Source: JANSYA01 sp965243385 (GTDB lineage Bacteria; Spirochaetota; Leptospiria; Leptospirales; Leptonemataceae). From it: 64,000 bases of DNA. The stretch spans positions 4,464,001 through 4,528,000 of the forward strand of contig CBDEUV010000002.1 of assembly GCA_965243385.1 (NCBI GenBank), given 5' to 3'. Within the stretch, counting starts at the first letter, position 1. The number at the start of each line of letters is the position of its first letter. The position numbers and the translations under genes were made by a program. The notes beneath the pieces are model-generated. The model was not told the DNA's origin. It did not search any database and saw nothing but the letters and a program-made list of their open reading frames with translations. Shown here piece by piece: positions 53,038-61,584 of the stretch.

Positions 53038-56000
53038 ATGTTGGATACACACAAAACTACTCGAAGTGGACATGCGGCGAAGACCGGCGGATATACCGGT
53101 CGAATTCTATTCGCTATTATACTCGGCGTCAGCGCGCTCGTTCCCGTCGCGCTGCTGGCACCCCCGGTGCCGGTGCCGAATCTCACGACCCCGGGCTTTC
53201 AGTCTTCGGATCTGGATCCCTATTTTCGCGCGGCCGCCTCGGAGCAGAGCGAATCGCAGTGGCTCGCGTCGGTAAACGACGGTCTGACCATTGTGACCGC
53301 GGACTGGGAAACCCAGGTCGATCAAGAAATTGAAGATCTGGTCCAGGACGCGAAGAACACCTATCCGGCGATGACCGCTCAGGAAGAGCAGGATCTCCGC
53401 GACGCGCTCGTCGCTCAAAAGCAGGCGGCGCGAACCTCGTGGGAAGCCTCCGCGGATCTGGAAGTCGAGCGCCAGCAGGAAGACTATATACAGGAGCTGG
53501 TCGGCGAGCAGCTGCGAGACCTGCCGGCGACGCTGCAAAGCGCGGACGCCAGCGGACTGGATTCGTATCTACAGCGAGCCGCGACCGACGCTTACACTCT
53601 TACAGATTGGGAACAGATCGTCGATGAAGGCAGCTTTCAATTGTCGAGCGCCTGGGAAGCGATCGCCATTCCCGCGCTGCAGCAGGCCGCCTCTGACCAA
53701 ACAGACCAGGCGGTGACCGATGGAACCATCGTCAGTACTGAAGCGCAATCTCTGTACGAAGCCGAGCTCTTGAGTTTATTGACCGACGACGCCGTTGAGA
53801 TCTTTCGCGCGGCGCTCGCAAGCCGCATACAACCCGAGTTGCGGACGTTTATCGATGCCCTGGGCCGCGACGTAAACGCTACGATCGCGCTGCCGGCCTT
53901 TGATTCCGCAGAGATTGCTCCGTATATCGCGGCCGCGCAGACCAGCGCCGACGAAGATCAGTGGCGTGCGGCCGTCGAAAGCGGTCGCGATTACGCACGC
54001 GACGCCTGGATGGTCAACGCGACGTACGGAAAAAATACAATTATCACCGCGATGGTCGGGGACTCCGGCCTGACCGGCAACGACGCGACGGTTTACGGCA
54101 ATTTTCTGGCGACCGAGCTGGACGCGCAAATCGCGCTCGACCAGGCCGCCTGGCTCGCCGACGCGAACGCCCATATCGCGACGGAGCTCGCGAATTACCA
54201 GGCGAACGTCGGCAGCCTGGATTTGACCACCCCGCCGTTCGATGTGGACCTGTACGGTTTGATTTACGAACCCGCTTCTTTCGCGCCCAGCGAAGCGGCC
54301 TGGGAGGCGACGGTCCAGGCCGGTCGTGACGACGCGCGCAACGCCTGGCAGGTTTCGGTCGCGGACCGCATCGACACGATCATCGCCGACGCGGACGCGA
54401 ATGGCATGCCTCCGGGGCAGCAGAATCAACTGCGCAGCGATCTGGAAGACGCGCGCGACCTCGCTCTCGTGGATTGGGACGCGGCGGCCGACGCTGCGGA
54501 CGCATCGCAACACGAAGCATTCTTGCTCACGCTCTTGAGCACCCAGGGTACGCCGCCGCTCCCGGCGCTCGCGGCTTTCGACACCGCGGCTCTCGACGTG
54601 CATATTACGAACGCCAATAATACGACCAACTCGCCGTCCGTCTGGCAGTCGATGGTCGAAGACGGCATCCAGACCATGTTCGACGCCTGGAAGCCGGGCG
54701 CGGATCCGCTCATCGCTCAGGCGGCGACCGACGCGGTCAGCCTGGCGGTCGCCAACGGTTTGATTCATTCCACCCGGGCCCAGGAGCTGGCCGGAAATAT
54801 TCTACGTCAGGGCATGGAGACCGACGCGTACGATGCATACGTCAACGCGGGCCTCGCTTATATGTCCGATTCATTCGTCAGCACAGTGGACGATGTATTC
54901 GCCGGCATCCCGCAGCCCGCTCTCGATCCGCTGGTGATGGACTTCAATCCGAACGATATGTCGCCGGTATTCACTTCGGCGCTCACCGCGGCCAACCTGT
55001 ACGATTGGGCGCTGCTGATCGACGACGGGAAAGCCACCCAGCGCCAGGCGTACTTCACCGCCGTTTCCAATCACCTCGATCAGGTGATCGACGACGCGGT
55101 CGCGGCCTCAGGGCTGAACCCGGCGGACGGCTCGGTCTATCGCCGGTATTTGCAATACTCCCTGGCCAATGAGGCGCAGCTCGCGCTTCAGGACTGGGAT
55201 TCCGACGCGGACGGCCTGATTCTGCAGCGCCGGACTCAGTTCTTACAATCGCTGACGCCGACCGTTACGACCGTAAACGAAAGCGGCGCCCCCGCGATCA
55301 ATATCCAGCCGCTGACGACCCAGGCTTTCTCGGACGCGCCGCTGCTGGCGCTCTTCGAACAGGCGAAAAACGCGGCTAATACCGCGCAGTGGGACGGCGT
55401 CGTTCTGAACCAGACTCAGATTCTGGCTGCCGCCTGGAATACGCAAACCAGCGCGACCATCGACAATCTGGTTACGCAGTACACCGCCGGAGTCACCGAC
55501 GATACATTCGAAACGATTACGGTCGATGGGGTGCAGGCCGGGCAGGGCGTCAAAGTCAACAGCCTGCTCGCCTACCAGGACTACGTTCGCAATTTCTTAG
55601 AAGACCAGAAGCGACTGCAATTCGCGGCCTGGGTCAAGCAGGCCGAACAGACGATCGCGCAGGGACGTGAAGCCTTTCTCGCCGAGTTGAGCGCCGCCGC
55701 AGTCGCCACGCAGCAGGAAGAGAACGCCGCTGCCGGCGAACTGACCGGCGAACAAACCGATAACGTGGCTGACGAAGCCGATCGCGTGGGTGACCAACAG
55801 ATCGCCGGCGAGCCGAAGACTCAGGAGCAGGAAGCGCGCGACTATCTGACGAAAGTGCGCCGTCAGCTGCAGCTCGAAGAAATGAGCTGGCGTTCCGACT
55901 GGCGCGATCGCCGCGACACCGGTCTCAATCAATACAACAAAGCTCTGGCGCTGCTGGATCAGAACCGCGACGCCTATATGAGCACCATGCAGCAGGCGGA

Positions 56001-59000
56001 TCTCACCTGGCAGACCAACCTGGCGATGATGGAACAATTCGAAGGCAATGTGCGCGGCGGGCTTACGACCGTTACCGCGCAATTGCAGCAGATGATCGCC
56101 ATGAACCCGATGTTCCATACCGACGCGAGCTGCGCGGACAATCGCAAAAGCAACTGCGTGCTTTCGCCGTCCAGCGGGCAGAATATCGCGCTGAACGGAG
56201 CGGGGCAGGCGTTGAAAGCGCGCATCGACACCCTCGAAGCGCGTCTGGCCGCCGGCGATCCGCTTTCGACGGTAGTCGGGGAAATCCAGCAAGCGCTCGA
56301 AGGCATGAAGACTCACGCCGAAAGCCGTAAAGTTTATTGGTCCGAGCGGATCGAAGGCGATGACCGCTGGGCGCAGTCCTTTCAATGGGGCGAGTATCAG
56401 GCGCCGGGCAGCAAAGGCAAATACGGCGGCGGCAACGCCGCTCTGGACGAAGTCCGCCAGCGCGGCGCGATCTTCGAAAGCGGCGGGGTTTCCGCCGGCG
56501 CGCTCGATACGAAAATCGTCTATCGCTGGACGACCTACACGAATATCAACACCGGCTACTTCGGCAACACCGTCGTGCCGCAACAGCATTCCAAAGTCAT
56601 CGGCGATCTCAAAGACGATCCGGCCACCTGGGATCTGACGAATCAGAACGGGCAGCCGATCAGCGTGGATATGGCCGCGTTGCTGCAACATCGTAAGATG
56701 GCGCTCGCCATCGACAACGTGCGCACCGACGACAAGGCCGGCATGGCTGATTTTATCACCGACGAGACCGCGGAGCAGCGCATCGTCGTGGCGGGCACTC
56801 CCAGCGGCGACCTCTGCGGTTCGGGCACGACCGCTTCGTCGAGTTCGGAGAGCTACCTGAACGAATGTTATTCGCAGGTCGGCGACCGCGCCTTCGTTTA
56901 TTACGGACAGGGCGGCAAGCACGGCGGTTATACCGGCTGGGCGCCCGTGCGTCAGGTCGATCTTAATCTTAACTACAAATGGTACGATGTTAACGCCGAA
57001 GCGAACTGGCGCGTCTGGGACGAGGCTCTGGCTTCGGTCGAGGCTGTGACCAATCACTGGACCAACGAGGTTCTGCCGGACGTGCAGGCCTGGGAACAAC
57101 AGGTCGCGGATTACAAAGCGGCCTACGCGCAGTGGCAAATCGATTCCGGCGTGCAAATGCAGGAATACCACCAGGCTTATCTGGCGGGCCGCGATCAGCT
57201 CTTAATGGGCCGCAACAAATTCCTGTATGAGATGGGCGAAGAGTGGCGCGACGGCCGGGCGCAGTACGAACAGGCCTACGACACGGTCGATCGCATCGAA
57301 GTCAGCTGGGTGAAGCAGGTCGCGGAGGTCCGCGCCGCCGGTGAAGAAGACGTCGAAGAAGATATGGTCGACGATCTCAAAGCGCAGCTCGACGCCGTGG
57401 TCGACGCCATCGACATCGAACAGACGGCGCTGCCGGACGTGGCCGGCGAGCTTGAGGCGGTGCTCGATACGCTGCCCGAGCTGGAAGAAGACTTCCTGCT
57501 GCAATTCCAACAGGGCGTTCCGGATCCCAATCTGATCGCAGGCGTCGCTCAGGACTTCCAGGAAACCGCGACCGGTATGATCAACTTCGCGATTCTGCAC
57601 GCGACGGGCGATCGCCTGGAAGAAGCGCGCCAGCAGTACATCGATCGTATGAAAGAGCTGCTCGAGTCCATCGAGCCGCCGGAGCAGGGCGAGTTGCCCG
57701 AAGCGCCGTTCACCAAATACGACGTGGTCGTGAATGACGACGGCTCGATCACCGGCGTGCGCACGATCTACGACGGCACGGCCAAAGAAATCGACAAAGG
57801 CAAAGGCGGCTACGCGCTCAAACCCGAAAACTACGCTCCGAATATGACGGTGCAGGAAATTCACCTGCAGGCTCCTGAAGCGGGCGCGTTGCCGGACATC
57901 GGCGACATCTTTCAGACCGGCATCGGCGAAATGATGGAAGGCGTGAACTCCGCCCTGATCGGTCAGGGCGAGGCTCTGGGCGATAGCTCGCGTTTCGCGG
58001 TCGTCGAAAGCCAGATCTCCGATCAAATGGAAATCGCTTCGAAGAACGTGGAGCAATTCTTCCAGGATCGTCAGGCTCACATCGCCTGGGAACAGAACGC
58101 GAAAGAGTCCGACAGCGGTCCGATGAAGATCATCTCCACTGTGCTCGCAGTGGCGTCGACCGCCTTCGGTTGCGTGCCCTGCGGCGTGGCCCTGCTCGCG
58201 GTGAACGCCTACCAGGGTTATCAGGAAGGCGGTCTGCTCGGCGCGATTACCGGCATGGCGAGTTCGTACATCTCCGGATTTACGGCCGCGGTGGGAGTCA
58301 GCGTAAATCTGAATTACACCTATGAAGACGGCTTCGGCGGTTCGATCGGCCTGGGCGTGCCCGGCGGCGGACTCGGCGTTACGGCCGGCGTCGGCGCAGA
58401 CGCGGGCACCTTCGGCGTCGGCTATACCGGCGGCGGCAAAGGCGGCCTGGCGGGTCTCGACCTGGGCTTGAACTACAGCAAGGACGGCGGCTTCGGCGTA
58501 AGCGCCGGTTACAGCAAGGACGGCTTCGGCGGCAGTCTCTCCTACAGTCAGGAGAACGGCTTCGGCGCGGGCTTGAGTTATACCAACGGCAACTTAAGCG
58601 CCGGGCTGGATTACAGTCAGAACGGCGGGTTCTCCGCCGACCTGGGGCTCAGTTACGGCGGCATAGGCAAAGAACAGAGCGATTGGTTGCGAACCAGCGG
58701 CCAGTTAGGCCTCAGTTTAAGTGAAGACGGCGTCGGATTGACGAATACAACCAGCGTCTCGTTCGAATCCGGTGGATTCCACGGCTGGAACGGCCAGGCT
58801 TCGGGCGGCAGCGCGCTGGGAGTCCAGGGCACGACGACCAACGGCCTGTTCTTCGGCGCCGACGGCGAAGTAACCGACATCTACGGCAGCTCGGTCAACT
58901 ATAGCTCAGAGGCTCTGAAGTCGCTGGCTTCCGACCAGCGCGACGGTTTGCTGGGGCTGGACTTCGAAAAAGACGAATTCGGCAACCGGGTGAAACGCCT

Positions 59001-60822
59001 GACCACCTACCTGGACGGCGGTTCAACTGACGAGAGCCAGAAGTACGCGCTCTGTCCGGGGGAAGCCACCGAAGTGTGCGAGCGTCAGGCAGACGGCACC
59101 TACAAGCACACGGGCATGACCCCGACTATGCTCGCGTATGAACTGCAGCAGCAGTACGGTAACAACTTCGTCCTGGAACACCAGGGCATGAACACGGATG
59201 TCAACAGCACCGCGCATGCCGGCGGTCGCATCAGCGGCGCTGAGTTCCACGAAGGCGCGCTGACGCTGGGAATCGAAAATACGAGCGGCTTTAATCTGCT
59301 GAACGTTGGATCGCACCTGAACGGCAGCGATTCCGACGGCCAGGGCGGAGCTCTCGCGGATCTGTTGCAGGGGCTGTATTCGGTCGGCGGCGTCGACGCC
59401 ATCCATCGCATGTATGCGCACTCGGACGGCACCTCGATCACTGCCACGGCCGACCATATCCTGCATGATCGCGCCGCGGCGGACGAAGAGAACCTGTCGC
59501 AGCTGCGCGGTTTACTCAGCGATACGAATACCGTGCTCTACGGTTCGCCGCTCGACAATACCGCCTTCAATCTCTTCGTGGGCAACAGCGCCGAACACTG
59601 GTCGGATCTCTCGGTTCGCCGGGCCATCGGCGGCGATATCGTCGCGGGCGCCGGCTTCAGCTTCGCCGATCACGGATGGGACGGTTATTTCGATCAGACC
59701 ATCGCCGAATACGAAGAGGCGAAGACTCTGGGCGGTCCGATCAATACCCTGGTGGGCCTCGACTACGCGCATGATCGCAACGGCGATCGCGTGAACCGTC
59801 TCGTATTCCAGGGCCGCGGCGCCGACGAGCTGAACGGCCAGATGGTCGACGGCGAATACGTGAAGGGCCGCTACGCGCTCTGCGCGGGCGAAGGCGGCGA
59901 GACTGTGGTCTGCGAACGCTCGACCCGCACGAAGAAAGTATATGTGGGCGGTGCGTATGGAATGGGTCAGTACGTTGAAGTCGAAGAAGAAGTGTATGTT
60001 CCGACCGGCCAGAGCGTGGACCAGTTCATGAACGAAGTCGCGGACAAATACGGCGCGGATTCGTTTAACGTGCACAAGCCCGGTATGAACACCGACATCA
60101 ACAGCGCCGAGAACGCGGTGCGCGAAGCTCAGGACGGCACGACTCCGGGGTATCGTCCGGAGGACGGCACGATTTCCGTCGGCGTGGAAAACACCAGCGG
60201 CACGAACGTGCAGGGTCAGGTGAGCAAGCATCTCGCCGGGGTGGACTCCGGACAGGGTCGCATGCTGGCGGATCTGGTCGGCGCGCTCGATAACCACAAT
60301 ATGATGGGCATTATGACCGCGCATTCGGACGGAACTTCGGTGACGGCCATCGCCGACGCGATCCTGAACAATCGTGCGGGCAACGCGGACGCCATGACGA
60401 ACGACAACACCTTCCTCTATGGCTCGCCGCTCGAGAACAGCTTCCTGAAGGGAGCGGCGGATAAAGTCTGGGGTCCGTGGTTCAGAGATAAGTTCACGAG
60501 TCCGTTGAACAACCGCTACACCCACAAGTACGATCCGGTTCCCAACAGTCCGCAGGACGGCAGCTGGCTCAAGATGGACTATCACGGATTCGAATCGGTC
60601 TACCTGCCGGTGCATAAAGAATACGTGGTCGGCCAGGGTCTGCGCGGTCAGCATACCATCCACGGCGACCTGAACGAAGAAGGCACCGCCTATATCAACG
60701 GACCGACGACGCAGCCGCGGGACGAATATATGGCCGACTACGAAAAGCGGCAGGAAGAAATCCGGCGTCGCATTCGCGAAGCGCAGATTGAAGCGATGCG
60801 CTACCGCGGAATGGGCTTCTAA
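53038..60822 (+). CDS. Giant exported protein: seven ~118-aa repeats and two C-terminal alpha/beta-hydrolase-like modules
   Basis: A 2594-residue protein. The N-terminus has a signal or anchor at about residues 22-42 ('GRILFAIILGVSALVPVALL'). Seven degenerate repeats follow, with key Trp at 75, 191, 309, 422, 536, 657 and 785. A long Trp-rich, mostly helical region runs from about 880 to 1690. A hydrophobic stretch (about 1696-1760) contains 'FGCVPCG'. Gly-rich beta repeats lie at about 1755-1890 ('GFGVSAGYSKDGFGGSLSYS'). Two homologous modules start near 1969 and 2236. Both contain 'PGMNTDINS'-like, 'GVENTSG'-like, 'AHSDGTSxTA' and 'YGSPL(D/E)N' motifs. Ser2129/Asp2200/His2212 and Ser2430/Asp2499/His2516 fit catalytic triads. 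Paired Cys ('YALCPGEATEVCER') suggest disulfides. It resembles the very long Leptospira proteins in general layout. Toxin- or lipase-like activity is an inference. Confidence 0.85.
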   Translation: MLDTHKTTRSGHAAKTGGYTGRILFAIILGVSALVPVALLAPPVPVPNLTTPGFQSSDLDPYFRAAASEQSESQWLASVNDGLTIVTADWETQVDQEIEDLVQDAKNTYPAMTAQEEQDLRDALVAQKQAARTSWEASADLEVERQQEDYIQELVGEQLRDLPATLQSADASGLDSYLQRAATDAYTLTDWEQIVDEGSFQLSSAWEAIAIPALQQAASDQTDQAVTDGTIVSTEAQSLYEAELLSLLTDDAVEIFRAALASRIQPELRTFIDALGRDVNATIALPAFDSAEIAPYIAAAQTSADEDQWRAAVESGRDYARDAWMVNATYGKNTIITAMVGDSGLTGNDATVYGNFLATELDAQIALDQAAWLADANAHIATELANYQANVGSLDLTTPPFDVDLYGLIYEPASFAPSEAAWEATVQAGRDDARNAWQVSVADRIDTIIADADANGMPPGQQNQLRSDLEDARDLALVDWDAAADAADASQHEAFLLTLLSTQGTPPLPALAAFDTAALDVHITNANNTTNSPSVWQSMVEDGIQTMFDAWKPGADPLIAQAATDAVSLAVANGLIHSTRAQELAGNILRQGMETDAYDAYVNAGLAYMSDSFVSTVDDVFAGIPQPALDPLVMDFNPNDMSPVFTSALTAANLYDWALLIDDGKATQRQAYFTAVSNHLDQVIDDAVAASGLNPADGSVYRRYLQYSLANEAQLALQDWDSDADGLILQRRTQFLQSLTPTVTTVNESGAPAINIQPLTTQAFSDAPLLALFEQAKNAANTAQWDGVVLNQTQILAAAWNTQTSATIDNLVTQYTAGVTDDTFETITVDGVQAGQGVKVNSLLAYQDYVRNFLEDQKRLQFAAWVKQAEQTIAQGREAFLAELSAAAVATQQEENAAAGELTGEQTDNVADEADRVGDQQIAGEPKTQEQEARDYLTKVRRQLQLEEMSWRSDWRDRRDTGLNQYNKALALLDQNRDAYMSTMQQADLTWQTNLAMMEQFEGNVRGGLTTVTAQLQQMIAMNPMFHTDASCADNRKSNCVLSPSSGQNIALNGAGQALKARIDTLEARLAAGDPLSTVVGEIQQALEGMKTHAESRKVYWSERIEGDDRWAQSFQWGEYQAPGSKGKYGGGNAALDEVRQRGAIFESGGVSAGALDTKIVYRWTTYTNINTGYFGNTVVPQQHSKVIGDLKDDPATWDLTNQNGQPISVDMAALLQHRKMALAIDNVRTDDKAGMADFITDETAEQRIVVAGTPSGDLCGSGTTASSSSESYLNECYSQVGDRAFVYYGQGGKHGGYTGWAPVRQVDLNLNYKWYDVNAEANWRVWDEALASVEAVTNHWTNEVLPDVQAWEQQVADYKAAYAQWQIDSGVQMQEYHQAYLAGRDQLLMGRNKFLYEMGEEWRDGRAQYEQAYDTVDRIEVSWVKQVAEVRAAGEEDVEEDMVDDLKAQLDAVVDAIDIEQTALPDVAGELEAVLDTLPELEEDFLLQFQQGVPDPNLIAGVAQDFQETATGMINFAILHATGDRLEEARQQYIDRMKELLESIEPPEQGELPEAPFTKYDVVVNDDGSITGVRTIYDGTAKEIDKGKGGYALKPENYAPNMTVQEIHLQAPEAGALPDIGDIFQTGIGEMMEGVNSALIGQGEALGDSSRFAVVESQISDQMEIASKNVEQFFQDRQAHIAWEQNAKESDSGPMKIISTVLAVASTAFGCVPCGVALLAVNAYQGYQEGGLLGAITGMASSYISGFTAAVGVSVNLNYTYEDGFGGSIGLGVPGGGLGVTAGVGADAGTFGVGYTGGGKGGLAGLDLGLNYSKDGGFGVSAGYSKDGFGGSLSYSQENGFGAGLSYTNGNLSAGLDYSQNGGFSADLGLSYGGIGKEQSDWLRTSGQLGLSLSEDGVGLTNTTSVSFESGGFHGWNGQASGGSALGVQGTTTNGLFFGADGEVTDIYGSSVNYSSEALKSLASDQRDGLLGLDFEKDEFGNRVKRLTTYLDGGSTDESQKYALCPGEATEVCERQADGTYKHTGMTPTMLAYELQQQYGNNFVLEHQGMNTDVNSTAHAGGRISGAEFHEGALTLGIENTSGFNLLNVGSHLNGSDSDGQGGALADLLQGLYSVGGVDAIHRMYAHSDGTSITATADHILHDRAAADEENLSQLRGLLSDTNTVLYGSPLDNTAFNLFVGNSAEHWSDLSVRRAIGGDIVAGAGFSFADHGWDGYFDQTIAEYEEAKTLGGPINTLVGLDYAHDRNGDRVNRLVFQGRGADELNGQMVDGEYVKGRYALCAGEGGETVVCERSTRTKKVYVGGAYGMGQYVEVEEEVYVPTGQSVDQFMNEVADKYGADSFNVHKPGMNTDINSAENAVREAQDGTTPGYRPEDGTISVGVENTSGTNVQGQVSKHLAGVDSGQGRMLADLVGALDNHNMMGIMTAHSDGTSVTAIADAILNNRAGNADAMTNDNTFLYGSPLENSFLKGAADKVWGPWFRDKFTSPLNNRYTHKYDPVPNSPQDGSWLKMDYHGFESVYLPVHKEYVVGQGLRGQHTIHGDLNEEGTAYINGPTTQPRDEYMADYEKRQEEIRRRIREAQIEAMRYRGMGF

Positions 60823-60894
60823 TTTAAGAATCCCCCGGGGCGGCGTACCGCGCCGACCGGGGGGCTGAACCCTAAAATACAGATAAGAAGTGCA

Positions 60895-60928
60895 GGTCTC
60901 GCGTGATGATCACGCGGGACCTTTTTTT
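60895..60928 (+). terminator. Intrinsic terminator of the giant gene
   Basis: GGTCTCGCGTGA - TGA - TCACGCGGGACC, a 12-bp stem with one G-T wobble (60895-60921), followed by seven T's (60922-60928). It lies 72 bases after the stop codon and is the most convincing terminator in the window. Confidence 0.92.
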
Positions 60929-61059
60929 GCGTACAGGTAGCGGGGCGATTCGAATCGAACGGCCGCCTGTTGGCCTGAATGAAGCTGCACCGCGAGCGGG
61001 AGCAGCGACCGGAAGCAGGGATTCGTATCGTTCGTGGATTGCGCAGATTGCGCGCGGCT

Positions 61060-61584
61060 TCAGATGTGCTGGACGAAACCGCGTTCGATGGTGCGGGCCT
61101 GCGTGCGGCCGGAGGCCAGGAAGGCTCGCAGATTGGCTGTCAGGCTTTCGCTGTTCATTTCGGGGCTGCACGAAAAATAATCCACCGCGGCGTAACCGTG
61201 TTCGGGCCAGGTGTGAATGCTCACGTGGGATTCCGCGATGACGATTACGCCGGATACGCCCTGCGGGCTGAATTTATGAAAGCGATGGTCGAGAATCGTC
61301 GCGCCGCTTTCGCGCGTGGCCCGCAGTAGATAGTCCTGGATCGCCGGTAAGTCGTCCAATCGCGCGGCGTCGCACTCGTACAATTCCAGAATCAAATGCC
61401 AGCCGAGCACTCCTGGATTCGCAGGCACAGCGTGAGCGCCGCCGGCCGTCACGGGGGCGGCTTCCGCCGGACCGTTGGACTGAAACGCGGACGCGCCGGC
61501 GGACTGCGTCTCTTGCGGAGGCGCTGCGGGCTTCGCGGACTTCGCTCGCGAATCGTCGTCGGGTCTGGAGTCGGGTTTCGGCAT
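61060..61584 (-). CDS. speD: S-adenosylmethionine decarboxylase proenzyme
   Basis: Prokaryotic AdoMetDC, which makes the aminopropyl donor for spermidine. The self-cleavage site and active region are 'AESHVSIHTWPEHGYAAVDY' near residue 107, where cleavage between Glu and Ser creates the pyruvoyl group. 'GWHLILELYECDAARLDD' and 'GATILDHRFHKFSPQG' precede it. The protein is about 174 residues because of an N-terminal extension of about 50 residues rich in Ala/Pro/Ser/Asp ('KPAAPPQETQSAGASA'), absent from typical SpeD. It starts at the ATG at 61584, which overlaps the stop of the spermidine-synthase-like gene by one base (TGATG), so the two are coupled in one operon. Confidence 0.93.
   Translation of the reverse strand: MPKPDSRPDDDSRAKSAKPAAPPQETQSAGASAFQSNGPAEAAPVTAGGAHAVPANPGVLGWHLILELYECDAARLDDLPAIQDYLLRATRESGATILDHRFHKFSPQGVSGVIVIAESHVSIHTWPEHGYAAVDYFSCSPEMNSESLTANLRAFLASGRTQARTIERGFVQHI

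Noticed and set aside
59512..60663. Long minus-strand frame (383 codons) opposite the giant gene
   Set aside because: Antisense shadow of the duplicated C-terminal modules, whose repeat conservation is at protein level on the plus strand.
60940..60965. tRNA T-arm-like sequence GATTCGAATCGAAC
   Set aside because: It is a short palindrome without acceptor, D or anticodon stems in either direction.
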